Of a stretch of DNA of 64,000 bases, positions 31,701-36,958 are shown in pieces. Below the pieces are notes generated by a model. That model did no database searches, was not told the DNA's origin, and was given only the letters and a program-made list of their open reading frames with translations. Position numbers and translations under genes: made by a program. The stretch lies in contig OU862919.1 in NCBI GenBank assembly GCA_917880885.1, positions 10,558,001-10,622,000 on the forward strand. The letters run 5' to 3'. The stretch's first letter is position 1; each line of letters starts with the position of its first letter. The DNA comes from Limnephilus marmoratus (taxonomy: Eukaryota > Arthropoda > Insecta > Trichoptera > Limnephilidae).

Positions 31701-32088
31701 AGATGTACATGTGTTTTCTCCATCAAAAGTTGTGAACCACTTTGGAATTTAAGTTATAAATAAGTTTTTTTTAAATTTTTGTTTGCTATATTATTATTGA
31801 TGAGAAGAACTCGGCCAAGATTGGCCGCTATTATGACTCTCAGCGTGTGGGCCTTTTATGCAGGCGGCATTGATTAAATTATATTTTTTGTAAGGATTTA
31901 AAGTGTAATTTTGTATTAATATTTATTTTTGTAATGTATTTATTTCTAGTTTGAGGAAAGGAACACTGGACACGACCGTCACCATACATACTCCTGTGCC
32001 GCACTGTTCTTACAAAGTACCGGTCACAGGAGAAGGCATTTGCAGAGACGGCGCAGAACAACCAATTCTAACAATACTGGAAAAATAG
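6337..32088 (+). CDS. DLEC1-like ASH/MSP-domain axonemal protein, 3' part of gene (15 exons)
   Basis: Exons: 6337-6632, 7014-7167, 7268-7381, 8611-8757, 9092-9237, 9327-9513, 9599-10197, 10399-10505, 12749-12812, 15419-15571, 16639-16765, 16870-16986, 20130-20253, 22140-22278, 31950-32088. They total 2613 bp, about 870 residues including the C-terminus; the start is upstream of the window. The product is a chain of ASH/MSP-type beta modules: 'LRFGTQLFEGP' with 'ITNTSSVPISVNW', 'IEPRHMMLYPGKSA', and 'IEPSFVDFGQCPENES' with 'VENLTG'. These modules occur in microtubule-associated ciliary proteins such as DLEC1, HYDIN and CFAP65. A long serine-rich linker inside one module (exon 7) fits DLEC1 best. 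The likely role is in sperm flagella or sensory cilia. Phases agree at every junction except 12812-15419, where an exon of length 3n+2 is needed. HYDIN- or CFAP-family membership is the main alternative. Confidence 0.75.
6633..7013 (+). other. Intron a-b
   Basis: AT-rich intron of 381 bp with GTAGGT donor and CACCAG acceptor. No repeat was recognised in it. Confidence 0.6.
7014..7167 (+). CDS. DLEC1-like exon b
   Basis: Acceptor CACCAG, donor GTATTT. Phase 0 in, one base out. It encodes an acidic, serine-rich linker (SSNSIDGENSEESLSHVSDE) followed by an aromatic segment, MEWYWQAPGE. Confidence 0.7.
7268..7381 (+). CDS. DLEC1-like exon c
   Basis: Acceptor TTTTCAG, donor GTAATA. The phase matches exon b (G plus AC). 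It encodes a hydrophobic stretch, LIPYIQLNTLLPLFYLFPK. Confidence 0.7.
7436..8568. mobile_element. TIR element with CGGATA-rich ends, carrying a SINE
   Basis: The left end reads TAGAGTTGAAACGGATA and the right end reads TATCCGTTTCATCTCTA, a near-perfect inverted repeat. Both subterminal regions are full of CCGGATA/TATCCGG repeats in opposite orientation. No transposase is visible, so it is non-autonomous; the class (perhaps hAT-like) is uncertain. A tRNA-derived SINE is nested inside. The right end is 42 bp from the exon d acceptor. Confidence 0.65.
7750..8258 (-). mobile_element. tRNA-derived SINE with poly(A) tail, copy 1
   Basis: On the minus strand a tRNA-like head (8258-8187) has an A-box-like TAGTCCAGTGGCTAAGA and a B-box GGTTCGAACCC. 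A body of about 350 bp follows, ending in a long A run (the T tract at 7755-7822 on the plus strand). The same head, body and tail order recurs at 57282-57822 and in part at 58865-59016, so this is a SINE and not a functional tRNA gene. Confidence 0.8.
8611..8757 (+). CDS. DLEC1-like exon d
   Basis: Acceptor CCTTTTACAG, donor GTAAGA. Phases match exons c and e. It encodes an ASH strand segment (RTILIRNKTPIRTFFNVSVD) and a basic/acidic turn ending KINGLSY. Confidence 0.75.
9092..9237 (+). CDS. DLEC1-like exon e
   Basis: Acceptor GCGTTTTAG, donor GTAATA. It encodes ILPQADAGFGILALCNSSQL and then IQIHMISDTWGIYTDTIRIQ, a beta-rich end of an ASH module. Confidence 0.75.
9327..9513 (+). CDS. DLEC1-like exon f
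   Basis: Acceptor CTTTCAG, donor GTGAAA. It holds a diagnostic ASH core: a strand with LRFGTQLFEGPNVKRQLKI, then TNTSSVPISVNWHVFEHE, matching the 'FG...N.s..p..v.W' pattern of this fold. Confidence 0.8.
9599..10197 (+). CDS. DLEC1-like exon g (longest, linker exon)
   Basis: Acceptor ATTTTCAG, donor GTTAAT (weak). The 599-bp exon begins with ASH strands (KALPFSLMLNIYNKNSWPLF), carries a long serine/acid-rich low-complexity linker, and returns to folded sequence (IQLYLTDYCGRPAEDGHFM). An insertion of this kind between the W strand and the I-x-P strand is what I recall of vertebrate DLEC1. Confidence 0.75.
10399..10505 (+). CDS. DLEC1-like exon h
   Basis: Acceptor ATTTTCAG, donor GTATAT. It encodes IEPRHMMLYPGKSANLAVTL, the closing strand pair of an ASH module (P-x-G turn). 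It ends with two bases that join exon i to give Ser-Ser-Val. Confidence 0.75.
10615..11049 (+). repeat. Unclassified dispersed repeat, copy 1
   Basis: This ~435-bp segment (from GCTCCGCAACCGGGCTCGAG to GAGTTGCGGGCCCTTAA) is closely similar to 55672-56923, which is interrupted by a LINE. The first 130 bp could encode a basic peptide, but no family was recognised. Boundaries are those of the shared similarity. Confidence 0.7.
11300..11392 (-). mobile_element. tRNA-like SINE head (serine-tRNA-like shape)
   Basis: The minus strand reads GTCCGGTGGCGCAGCTGTGT, later GGAGGTTCGAATCTTAC: an A box and a B box with an enlarged variable region between. The acceptor ends do not pair well, and the copy sits deep in an intron, so a SINE head or degenerate tRNA is more likely than a working tRNA. 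Confidence 0.5.
12115..12220 (+). pseudogene. MADF-like domain fragment
   Basis: The frame reads RKQPNELTMEWNNESVFEF and continues IELMQGEPDTWDPKH. The pattern W-x(n)-F-I-E-L-x(2)-x-E-P-x-x-W-D resembles the first helices of MADF (BESS-associated Myb/SANT-like) domains. Translation then runs into the nested LINE, so the domain is truncated. It lies between the two inverted ends of the surrounding element and is taken to be its second protein. I could not see the domain's later helices. Confidence 0.45.
12225..12520 (-). mobile_element. LINE 3' fragment nested in the MADF element
   Basis: The minus strand encodes GWYGHIRRRPSDHTVKQAIS, a C-terminal block seen after the reverse transcriptase of some non-LTR elements. 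Its 3' end is marked by AAGAAGAAG next to the interrupted MADF frame. Confidence 0.55.
12749..12812 (+). CDS. DLEC1-like exon i (short)
   Basis: Acceptor TATTTACAG, donor GTACAA. It encodes VASIEGEDERFLSLWIRLSE plus K in the frame demanded by exon h. It leaves in phase 0, while the next recognised exon needs two preceding bases. Confidence 0.55.
13139..13157 (+). other. Candidate first exon inside TIR element
   Basis: ATGGAGGCTACTTTGGAAG is followed by a good donor, GTATGTAG, and preceded by an A-rich start context. It may be the remains of the element's own gene. An open stretch at 13368-13470 (LMLTDYILSFHKHHRHMEEF) follows a good acceptor and might be a later exon. Low confidence. Confidence 0.25.
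13973..14200 (+). mobile_element. tRNA-derived SINE with TTGTAAG tail repeats
   Basis: The head (13975-14046) folds as a tRNA: D arm GCTC-AGTGGTCA-GAGC, TPSIC arm ACGGG-TTCAAGT-CCCGT, and an acceptor with one mismatch. Position 33 is C instead of T and the anticodon stem is imperfect. A 150-bp unrelated body and a (TTGTAAG)n tail follow, the layout of a tRNA SINE. Confidence 0.65.
14355..14760 (-). mobile_element. LINE 3' fragment
   Basis: The minus strand encodes FENPRGCDPLFAYIQRYN and then YYTYQGRLIFNRLPDEIRKI, the 'lfN.LP..ir' block found near the C-terminus of CR1/Jockey-like non-LTR proteins. An (AT)n run interrupts it. Confidence 0.6.
14821..15418 (+). other. Intron remainder before exon j
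   Basis: No repeat was recognised. This is one of two places where the missing exon could lie. TCTCACTT at 15135-15142, between CACAG and GTGTGT, is an 8-bp candidate of the right phase, but too weak to call. Confidence 0.4.
15419..15571 (+). CDS. DLEC1-like exon j
   Basis: Acceptor GATTTCCAG, donor GTTATT. It encodes EELYRLTPPLTFSVLSARII and then VTVCDAENGLIFTTHAVTIF, an ASH strand pattern. It needs two bases from the preceding exon and leaves two bases for exon k. Confidence 0.7.
15793..15898. mobile_element. Short palindromic MITE
   Basis: GATTGGTTGTTTCACAG at the left is answered by CTGTGAAACAACCGGCC at the right. A related copy lies at about 19862-20062. Confidence 0.6.
16239..16625. 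mobile_element. Penelope-like inverted pair A
   Basis: Two arms in opposite orientation (16239-16345 and 16541-16625), each with the CGGTCGTTCCGAAACCGGTC block and outer flanks CATTGTTTCATTTAT-type, enclose ~190 bp of unrelated sequence. The Penelope-type 'CCTGAAGAAGG...CGAAAC' motif points outward in both arms. No protein is left. The right arm stops 13 bp before the exon k boundary. Confidence 0.6.
16528..16582 (+). ncRNA. Hammerhead-like motif A
   Basis: Helix I: AGTATA (16528-16533) pairs with TATACT (16577-16582), and GCC (16539-16541) pairs with GGC (16574-16576). Core CTGAAGA lies at 16542-16548. Helix II is GGAAC/GTTCC with a GGTC loop, then GAAA at 16564-16567 and CCGGTC before the expected cleavage point. 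One extra A (16549) sits between the core and helix II. The pairing is clear; catalytic activity is not shown. Confidence 0.5.
16639..16765 (+). CDS. DLEC1-like exon k (ends at a GC donor)
   Basis: Acceptor AATTTTCAG. It encodes SLSKSLTIYNPHELAAEGTI and later FTIPPETSMK. The boundary AAG|GCAAGA is a GC-AG type donor; joining at 16870 keeps phase and gives IPPETSMK-VKVECVV, a plausible closing strand. Continuing to the nearby GT at ATTAC|GTATTT would create a stop after joining. Confidence 0.65.
16870..16986 (+). CDS. DLEC1-like exon l
   Basis: Acceptor GGTTTACAG, donor GTTTTG. Phase 0 at both ends. It encodes VKVECVVTTLMCLKGCHELP and a helix-like ISKKLTILQDKLDVQ. Confidence 0.7.
17272..17827. 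mobile_element. SINE-like repeat inserted in an opposite-strand copy of itself
   Basis: A minus-strand copy is split: 17272-17432 (ACATTAGCTCCACACAGGAG onward) and 17769-17827 (GTGTGTC, GAGTGACGGACGTATGAATC). Between them, 17433-17768 is a plus-strand copy starting near GGTACCGCCGCCCCGGGAAC and ending CAAGTAAAAAAAAAA. Other copies: 22882-23215, 25878-26205, 27283-27365, 54514-54665, 60953-61400, 61725-62058 and 62118-62455. Confidence 0.75.
18001..18176. mobile_element. MITE with TAA target duplication (PIF/Harbinger type)
   Basis: AGGCGGAAATATACTTGCGT at the left matches the inverse of ACGCAAGTATGTTTTTGCCT at the right, and both contain GTGTCGTG/CACGACAC repeats. TAA flanks it on both sides (17998-18000, 18177-18179). 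Confidence 0.75.
18180..18865 (+). other. Intronic stretch, nothing recognised
   Basis: AT-rich sequence between the MITE and a LINE fragment. No coding or repeat relationship was identified. Confidence 0.4.
18866..19545 (+). mobile_element. 5'-truncated LINE, reverse-transcriptase C-terminal part
   Basis: The frame reads VDEFVYLGNMFTRDGKADRD, VLVPTLMYGSEAWNWQRKDE and MRSLRRMCG, then after a frame change LRWFGHVERMSEESSVKRIY and GRRSWGRPRKTWHDQV. These are the thumb and post-RT blocks typical of endonuclease/reverse-transcriptase (RTE/Jockey-type) non-LTR elements. The catalytic YADD part is absent. Confidence 0.8.
19561..19720. mobile_element. Helitron 5'-end-like fragment
   Basis: TCTTACTAATATTATAAACG followed by CGAAAGTTTGTATGGATGTA is a sequence I know from the 5' ends of many insect Helitrons. 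No 3' hairpin or CTAG end was found nearby. Confidence 0.55.
19862..20062. repeat. MITE-like repeat related to 15793-15898
   Basis: GCCAGTTGTTTTCATCAAAT and TTTCAAAGATAATTTTCAAG match the palindromic MITE at 15793, and AACAACTGACC closes it in inverse orientation. Confidence 0.45.
20130..20253 (+). CDS. DLEC1-like exon m (clear ASH motif)
   Basis: Acceptor TTATTTACAG, donor GTAGGA. It encodes TVTLKLNIIFPELRIEPSFV and then DFGQCPENESVTGVFKVENL. The 'I-x-P-x-x-V-D-F-G-x-C...V-x-N' signature is the best ASH/MSP hallmark in the window. Confidence 0.85.
20328..20485. mobile_element. Mariner end fragment, same family as 4376-5299
   Basis: It begins CGAGGGCTGTCCGTAAAATA after a TA and shares GGCGTGGCAGCCGTTCGCGA and ACTCGCCGCACCCGCC with both ends of the mariner at 4376. 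It breaks off where another MITE begins. Confidence 0.7.
20490..20695. mobile_element. Palindromic MITE next to mariner fragment
   Basis: GATCGATAAGGATTGATACG at the left and ATCCTATCAATCCTTATCGA at the right are inverted copies; GGCAACTGCAGATC and GATCTGCAG pair further inside. Confidence 0.6.
20696..20880 (+). repeat. Repeat shared inverted with 54240-54360
   Basis: GGCCACTACAACACGGGTAT, GTGCCTAGTGTGATGGCCG resembles the reverse complement of 54300-54355. It is probably a retroelement 3' region; no protein is visible. Confidence 0.4.
21119..21680 (+). mobile_element. LINE 3' fragment (CR1/Jockey-like)
   Basis: The frame reads TAITIYNSIIAPHFNYCSSI, LQILQNKAMRIILRRNRFSK and LNELNWLTVKQMLTLNTMVF. 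A frameshift near 21440 leads to YKGMKLYNTLPENLKSTPIG in another frame. This is the region after the RT palm in CR1/Jockey proteins. It ends in an (ATT)n tail at about 21665-21688. Confidence 0.75.
21840..22101 (+). other. Open intronic stretch, not joined to the gene
   Basis: After an ACAG, an open frame encodes LLGHRYLEPAEVPGIAQALC and RQTVVLKVNCTKCRQSWNKT. It could in principle follow exon m in phase, but it has no donor that leads to exon n in frame, and exon m joins exon n directly. Probably a repeat fragment. Confidence 0.3.
22140..22278 (+). CDS. DLEC1-like exon n
   Basis: Acceptor TTTATTTAG, donor GTAATG. The phase agrees with exon m (G plus AT). It encodes QEMELTVSIGQDCTAVWTLE, PCTVILEPMRCGGVKPATFY and LTFFP, an ASH module centre. 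Confidence 0.75.
22384..22750. mobile_element. MITE with ~50-bp inverted repeats
   Basis: GGTGTCCGGAAACTCGTAGT, ACAAGCGGGAAACTGGTAAA, TCTACATCAC at the left returns as its reverse complement at 22697-22749 with three or four differences. The interior has no coding capacity. It lies near the start of the long last intron. Confidence 0.75.
22882..23215 (+). mobile_element. SINE-like repeat copy (3' truncated)
   Basis: Starts TTGGGAGGCGGGTATGGGTA and follows the family at 60953-61400 closely up to CTTCCCCTCC, then stops before the CAGGGCCTCCTGTG tail. Confidence 0.7.
23216..23675 (+). other. Intronic stretch before THAP remnant
   Basis: No repeat recognised. It may hold the upstream region of the THAP-like gene. 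Confidence 0.35.
23676..24418 (+). pseudogene. THAP-domain gene remnant, two exons, one internal stop
   Basis: Exon 1 (23676-23752) starts at ATG and encodes MPSCVMRKCFNYTANNSKGE then GITLHL, with donor GTAAGT. Exon 2 (24197 on) follows acceptor AATTTTAG and encodes FPRDQLRRQKWTTVVRIQRC, EHDWTPSL, a TAA stop, then TICSVHFNKDDLHTTVKG. The arrangement M-P-x-C...C, H-x-F-P, W, T-P-S and C-S-x-H-F is the C2CH zinc-binding THAP DNA-binding domain. Splice phase between the exons fits (TT plus G). The single in-frame TAA sits where THAP proteins usually have a short variable turn. It lies in sense orientation inside the long host intron. It may be a domesticated gene or a P-element-type transposase piece; no later domain was found. 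The stop could be a polymorphism or true decay. Confidence 0.6.
24419..25878 (+). other. Intronic stretch, mostly unrecognised
   Basis: 24660-24790 is (ATT)-rich and ends with GGAAGGTTTCCCGTTTTAGG, resembling the inverse of 30360-30400; both look like retroelement 3' tails. The minus strand at 25074-24799 is open, with no known motif. Nothing else was identified. Confidence 0.35.
25878..26205 (+). mobile_element. SINE-like repeat copy
   Basis: GGGAACCATTTATTGGATAC and the following body match the family at 60953. The 3' tail is lost and the copy is diverged. Confidence 0.65.
26225..26450 (+). mobile_element. Penelope-like 3' end fragment with hammerhead-like motif
   Basis: Core CTGACGA at 26371-26377, an extra A, helix II GAGAA/TTTTC, GAAA, then TATGTT before GAT. 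Helix I pairs ATC with GAT and AATATT with AATATT. It is a lone arm with no coding sequence. Confidence 0.45.
26451..27282 (+). other. Intronic stretch, AT-rich
   Basis: An (AT)n run at 26840-26862 and a ~55-bp local duplication at 27065-27175 (TATACTACAGAAATATAAAA repeated twice). Nothing else was recognised. Confidence 0.4.
27283..27365 (+). mobile_element. SINE-like repeat, 3' end only
   Basis: CAGCATCCCCAAAGATGACC, then CTCAGGGCCTCCTGTGTGGA and an A-rich end match the tail of the family. Confidence 0.7.
27370..27835 (+). mobile_element. LINE 3' fragment
   Basis: The frame reads NLNNLKRVYYALIQSLIQYG then IIAWGG, a post-palm RT block. A G run (27440) shifts frame; it continues IKVIQKLIIKVILKKPSTYP and, further on, YIYLGIKFFNNLPIEIKKTK. 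CR1/Jockey-like and clearly defective. Confidence 0.7.
28261..28283. repeat. Poly-C tract
   Basis: An uninterrupted run of about 21 C, very unusual in this AT-rich sequence and a likely site of length error. Confidence 0.85.
28370..28600 (+). repeat. Repeat shared inverted with 55440-55680
   Basis: AAAGTTAACCACAAAATAAT, then AAAAAAGTGAGGTGACGGAA, matches the inverse of AATGTCACCTCACTTTTTTA and TTTTGTGGTTAACTTTTA in the later block. Class unknown. Confidence 0.5.
28601..30540 (+). other. Intronic stretch, low complexity
   Basis: Contains (AT)n at 29428-29445, a local duplication of TAAACACCAGTTATGAGTAT (29401 and 29688), a 25-bp duplication around TTTAACCGTAATTACG (29918-29955), and a probable retroelement 3' tail at 30360-30460. 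No gene seen. Confidence 0.4.
30545..31310 (+). pseudogene. IS630/DDE_3-type transposase remnant
   Basis: An exon-like segment 31008-31091, after CACATAG and before GTATAA, encodes KSESTVRRIVKEGEKADGKF and ETPGKRKMG, typical of the helix-turn-helix end and linker of insect DDE_3 (Tc1-like) proteins. After a gap, 31146-31304 encodes HVMKIEAEYYARGSTIYDDI and an acidic tail to a stop, which resembles the C-terminus of the same proteins. An earlier segment near 30545-30670 may be the N-terminus. The DDE catalytic core is missing. It lies in the host gene's last intron. Confidence 0.5.
31600..31700 (-). mobile_element. Penelope-like 3' end fragment with hammerhead-like motif
   Basis: On the minus strand: CTGAGGA, extra A, helix II GGTTTA/TAAACC with GGC loop, GAAA, CCAGTT, GGT. 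Helix I pairs GCC with GGT and TAC with GTA. Confidence 0.5.
31950..32088 (+). CDS. DLEC1-like last exon o
   Basis: Acceptor TATTTCTAG. It joins exon n in phase (GG plus T). It encodes GLRKGTLDTTVTIHTPVPHC and SYKVPVTGEGICRDGAEQP, ending ILTILEK and TAG. The 'P-G-x-R-x-G-x-L...V-P-V-x-G-E-G' pattern is the end of an ASH module, consistent with a true C-terminus. Confidence 0.8.
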
Positions 32089-32357
32089 TTATTCATAGTA
32101 CGACGCACAGTGGACCATTTAGAACATGCCAACTTGACAAAATGATTATAGATATTATATTGTCATTTATAAAGTATCACCGTTAGAAACATTTACACCG
32201 TTTTTTTTTCAGTTTTTATAAAATACATTTTCTGAATGAATTTTGAATGGGGAATTATTATAATTATGTAATTGAAACGATTCCATTTTGTACATTTATC
32301 AAATAGATGATTGAAGCTCTATGAGAAGACAAAAACAGATGATACTGAAAAAATAGA

Positions 32358-32363
32358 AATAAA
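32358..32363 (+). promoter_or_regulatory. poly(A) signal of the DLEC1-like gene
   Basis: AATAAA 270 bp after the stop codon, followed by a T-rich stretch (TTTTCTTTTATTG). A second AATAAA follows near 32423. Confidence 0.5.
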
Positions 32364-33127
32364 TGTATGGTATTTTCTTTTATTGAATTATAATTTTAAA
32401 AGCTAAAAAAATATCAATCGAAATAAAGGTATATAATGATGTAAAATGCATTTGCACTACTTTAATTCAATTGTATCGATATCCATCTGGTAATATTCAG
32501 TAAAAATGAATTATTATTGCACTTACGTATAAATTGTACTTAAAGACACGGATACCAATAGTAGAATTTTACAACTAACTTTTGCACATTATTTGAAAGT
32601 ACTTAAAACATAAAAGGGAATAAACACACTTCAAAAGTAAAAAAAAAGAAAACTCATCTCATCTCTCAAAACTCATCTCTGAAAAATGAAGTGGGATGCG
32701 TTCGTGTGCAAGTGGTGGAATATGAATTATAGTTAACAATAAGTATTCTTTCAATAAAACATAAATTCGGCTGGGTTAGACTTGGGTAAATATAGTACAG
32801 ATCTATTTTATTCAGATTTTTTAAAATTATCCAGATAAATACCATGTTCTCTTATATGAATGAATATTTCAATTAACAATTAAATTTTGGTAACCAGATT
32901 TTTTCGAAATAGTTACATACCCGTTGTAATAATATTCTTATCAATTTTTAATTCACAGCACTACACAAATAAATTAATATGCATGTCGATTGAAGCTCTA
33001 AAAACGAACGAAACGGCAGGCGGAAATAGGAATATTTCATTACATTAACTTTGGCGACTCACCCTTCCTCCTGGGTTTCGAGTGATCATGTATTACTTAG
33101 AATTTTTTTTATCCAACTATCTCTTGT
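32364..33127. other. Intergenic, nothing recognised
   Basis: AT-rich sequence between the host gene and the second PIN-CXC element. Confidence 0.4.
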
Positions 33128-36100
33128 AGTCCAGTAAATGAATGCTCCAAAAGGATGTGTAGAGTGCGTGAGCAGGGACCTAAGCAATTCTTTCAGGACT
33201 TGTTTAGGGTGCTTAGGGTGTGAACATACTAAAAGTCCTGACGTCTAGGTGGTGAGCTAGGGGGGGAGGGGGGGGGGAGAAGGTCCCAATTTTCAGGTTT
33301 CCGCTTTTATCTCAAAAACGGTGCGTCACAGAGGAAAATTTTCTGAGAATAAGTAAAAGCTTATAAAATTATCTACAACTTTTATTCTACACGTAATTTT
33401 CTAAATCCCAGCCATTTTTGAATTACACGCTCCAGAAATGTAGATATTTTAGAAAAAAATCATTTTACCTCAAATTTTTCATCAAACATTCCTTCATATC
33501 GTATAAAATATTCATCACACAAAGAAGTTTATTTGAAATAAGTTGTAAAGAATTTAATTCCCTTTTAGAATATATATAAACATATACAAATAAATCTCCA
33601 ACCAGTAAATATTTACAGCAATTTAAAGTTTTTTCGTAAAATGTCGTAATTTTCAGAAAAAGCTGTTTTAATCCTATTATCTACTAACCCACAGCTTTTG
33701 TTTTTTCGCCTAATAAATATGTGTGACCACACTTTAAAGCCAGTTATTAAATAAAGTAGACAAAAATCATATTACTTAAAAAAATTCAAATCGTGTTTTA
33801 TAATGATAATGATAATTATATCATGATAATTTTATATTTCGTTACATCAAGCACATAAAAATATAAACCTCATTGTTATCACTGTTCTCAATAACATAAT
33901 GTTACACTCTCATCCTCTTTGGACGTGAGGGTCTGGTAAGCGTTGTTCATCCATGGCATCTTCATCCTCAGTAGTTGATGGCTCTTGCTGAATAGGCTCT
34001 ACGTTGTCTTCATCGTCGTCCTCGGCAACACTATTGAGGCATCTCCCTTGGCAGTGGAGGCACGCTGTAGAACAGGTCAGCATTGCTTTTCGGCATCCAC
34101 ATTTGCCAATTGCACAATCCTTGGTGCAGCGGTAAAATATCATATTCAGAAGGACCTCCGATGCTGGTGGATCTTCTATTGTAATTGGCAACAGGGTCTC
34201 TCCTTCATGATTCCACCCCCATACTTCAGGGGGCAGCTCAATCGGTGCACTGGGAATGCTGTTTAGCTGCGCTCTCGGTTGGAGGGAGGAAACTGATGTC
34301 AGGCTTCATATTTGCCCACTTATTAGGTCCCACATATTAGGTCCACTGACCTTGTGAACGACTGGAAGCGGTACTCTAAGGGAGCTCTGTCTTTTTGGCG
34401 TCGCATACCATCTAAGGAAACATTTATTTCCAGCCTCTTCAACCTCGTCGCGAGTAGGGGAGGGGTTGTAAAAGAACATTGCCGCTTGCTTGATGATTTC
34501 TGACTCCAAGTACAAATTTGAGAAGCCCACCTTGCTTCTCCTGAAAGTTGCAGATGTTGTATCGCAGCCGATAAATAAATGTAATGTGTGTTCAAATCCA
34601 CGTGCAGCATCTCTTGAGTGTACAGTGTCATTGTTTCGGTTTTCCCTCGTCCAGGTTTCAGCAGCAGAATATCTTGGGTGGGAGGAGTGGAAGCAATCAA
34701 TAGGACAATGAGTTCACATCTTCACCAACGACAGTCACAGAATTGTGAGAGGATTGTTCCACAGCAGTCTTAACGACAAGGACATCGGCATCATCGGTGG
34801 CGTGAAGAGTCTGTGTCCCATTCTCCCGAAGCTTTGTCTGTAGGAGATGAAGTTAATTTTGTTGGTAGGATTGGATAAAAAAATCTCCCTGTTTAACAGG
34901 TGTTCCAAGTCAAATTGATGTCAGCTGATCTTCTCAGTCTGTATCATCGTATCTGTTCTTGTGATTTCGTACTGTTGGCTGGGTTTGAATACCCATCAAA
35001 TACCGCAGTGCGAGTCATCCAGGATAGTGTTGGTTGACGTAGGTGATGTAACGATCACAAATTGTGGCAACGGAGGCATCTTTTTGCCAAATTACTCTGT
35101 TTAGTAGAAATCCTCCGTCCACAACTATGTTCATCTGAGGCAGTAGATCAGTTTTTTAGTAGGTTCGAATAAGCTGTACAGGACAGATTTAGTGGTCTTT
35201 CGCATCCCACTTTCATTGAACAGTGCCAAGAGAAATGTGGCCAACTTATACTCAAAGAATTTAATCAAATCCTCATCTTATCGTCTGCTTAGCAGTTTGC
35301 TTGATCGTTTGCTTATCCGCTGAAACAGCAATGTTGGGTCAACTGCAACCTTTTTTGAGCTGATAGAAGACATTGGGAATTGACATTATTTCACTGGTTT
35401 GTGGGAAGGGAGGATGTGCATCAAACCACTGACCGAGTTTGGAAATGTCTGCTGTATCTCTACTTCGGTGGGCTTGTCCGAGGTCCTTGTGCTGTTCACT
35501 TGACATGAAAAAGATTCCACAAAACTCTTCAGGGGAAGTGCAGATCTCATGAGTTGCGCTCATACCAACTAACCAATTGCTGACTACATTGTACGAAACA
35601 TCTCTGGCTCCTGTTATGCCTCCTCGGCTATTGAATAATCGCATCAATGTGGTTTCAATGGTCATATCTGACCATACGTCTGACTAAAAACGATCAGAGC
35701 ATCGCATAATCGTCGTTGCGCGTCGGTGTGTCAGTAATAAGATAAAAACAGCATTTTCTGAAAATGGCGACATTTTACGAAAAAACTTTAAATTGCTGTA
35801 AATATTTACTGGTTGGAGATTTATTTGTATATGTATATATATTCTAAAAGGAAATTAAATTCTTTACAACTTCTTTCAAATAAACTTCTTTGTGTGATGA
35901 ATATTTTATACGATATGAAGGAATGTTGGATGAAAAATATGAGGTAAAATGATTTTTTTCGAAAATATCTACATTTCTGGAGCGTGTAATTCAAAAACGG
36001 CTGGGATTTAGAAAATTACGTAAAGAATAAAAGTTGTAGATAATTTTATAACCTTTTACTTTTTCTCACAAAATTTTCCTCTGTGACGCACCGTTTTTGA

Positions 36101-36271
36101 GATACAAGCGGAAACCTGAAAATTGGGACCTTCCCCCCCCCCTCCCTCCCCTAGCTCACCACCTAGACGTCAGGACTTTTAGTATGGTCACACCCTAAGT
36201 ACCCTAAACAAGTCCTGAAAGAATCGCTTAGGTCCCTGCTCACGCACTCTACACCTCCTTCCTTGACTGGA
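33128..36271 (-). mobile_element. PIN-CXC transposon, copy 2, with >500-bp inverted repeats
   Basis: Left arm 33128-33690 and right arm 35735-36271 are inverted copies along almost their whole length, including a G-rich tract (GGTGAGCTAGGGGG) answered by its C-rich inverse, and the outermost TAGTCCAGT answered by ACTGGACTA. TTG borders both ends (candidate 3-bp target duplication). Between the arms lies a decayed minus-strand gene homologous to 2-3412. The N-terminal half of that protein is absent, so this copy is internally deleted. Confidence 0.8.
33910..35700 (-). pseudogene. PIN-CXC protein, N-terminally deleted and frameshifted
   Basis: Read from 35700 down: a segment with MTIETTLMRLFNSRGGITGA and WFDAHPPFPQTSEIMSIPN matches copy 1 near residues 490-590. 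Then IVVDGGFLLNRVIW and DRYITYVNQHYPG, the PIN strand region (35130-35000), AVFDGY in another frame, DDADV and VVGEDV (34790-34715, with N replacing the following D), FIGCDTTSA (34590-34560), a conserved EEAGNKCFLRWYA, and the CXC cluster YRCTKDCAIGKCGCRKAML at 34140-34080 with an acidic tail. Several frame changes and a lost aspartate make activity unlikely. It shows that PIN and CXC order is a family trait. The protein's N-terminal ~480 residues in copy 1 have no counterpart here. Confidence 0.75.
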
Positions 36272-36273
36272 CT

Positions 36274-36958
36274 ATTGGGCCTTTAACCAGCCAGCGGCCG
36301 AGAATCCCAATTCCGTCGAAAGATGTTCCTACTATTATATTTCTGTTATAACTCAATATCGATTTTATTTCATTAAAAATTTGCTTTACCTTTAATATTA
36401 CCTACATCCAAAAATGCTGAAAGGCGTGATGAAAAAATAATTCAAATTTACTTCATTTTGTAATTGTTTTTATTTTAACATAATAGTATTTATAAATTTT
36501 CAATAATGACTAAGCAAAAAAAGAATGTAAAAAAACTTAATTTTATTAGTTTTCAAGACCGTAAATAAATAGACAAACTGAAGTATTTTCGTTACAAAAC
36601 ACGTGCACGGATCTTTTTTTAAATGATTTTATTTAAACTAAAATAAAAATTCTGAAACATAGCTTTCCCAGATAATTTATTGATTTATTTTACTGCATGA
36701 TTATGTGATTTGAAATATGTGTTGTATAATAAAAAAATGGTTTAAAAATTTAACAAATCTGCAAACGACCAATGGTATATAACCTTATTATACTAAAAAA
36801 TAATTTTTTTTCTCAAAATTTAAAACATGCATTTTTACTAGATATAAGAACAATCTTTCGAAATCAATTTTTAATTTTTTTGTGGAAAAGAGTCAACACG
36901 TATAAAATTTGATTTAATAATGACATGTTTCCGGTTTTCATTAATTATTACCTCTTAA
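36274..36958. mobile_element. TTAA-type MITE, copy 1
   Basis: It starts GGGCCTTTAACCAGCCAGCG directly next to the PIN-CXC right end and closes ATTACCTCTTAA. Full copies with TTAA at both ends lie at 59685-60403 and 63057-63777, and a split copy at 43973-47047. Ends TTAAGAGCGTTTAACCAG and CTGGTAATGCTCTCTTAA are inverted repeats. No coding sequence. Confidence 0.75.
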
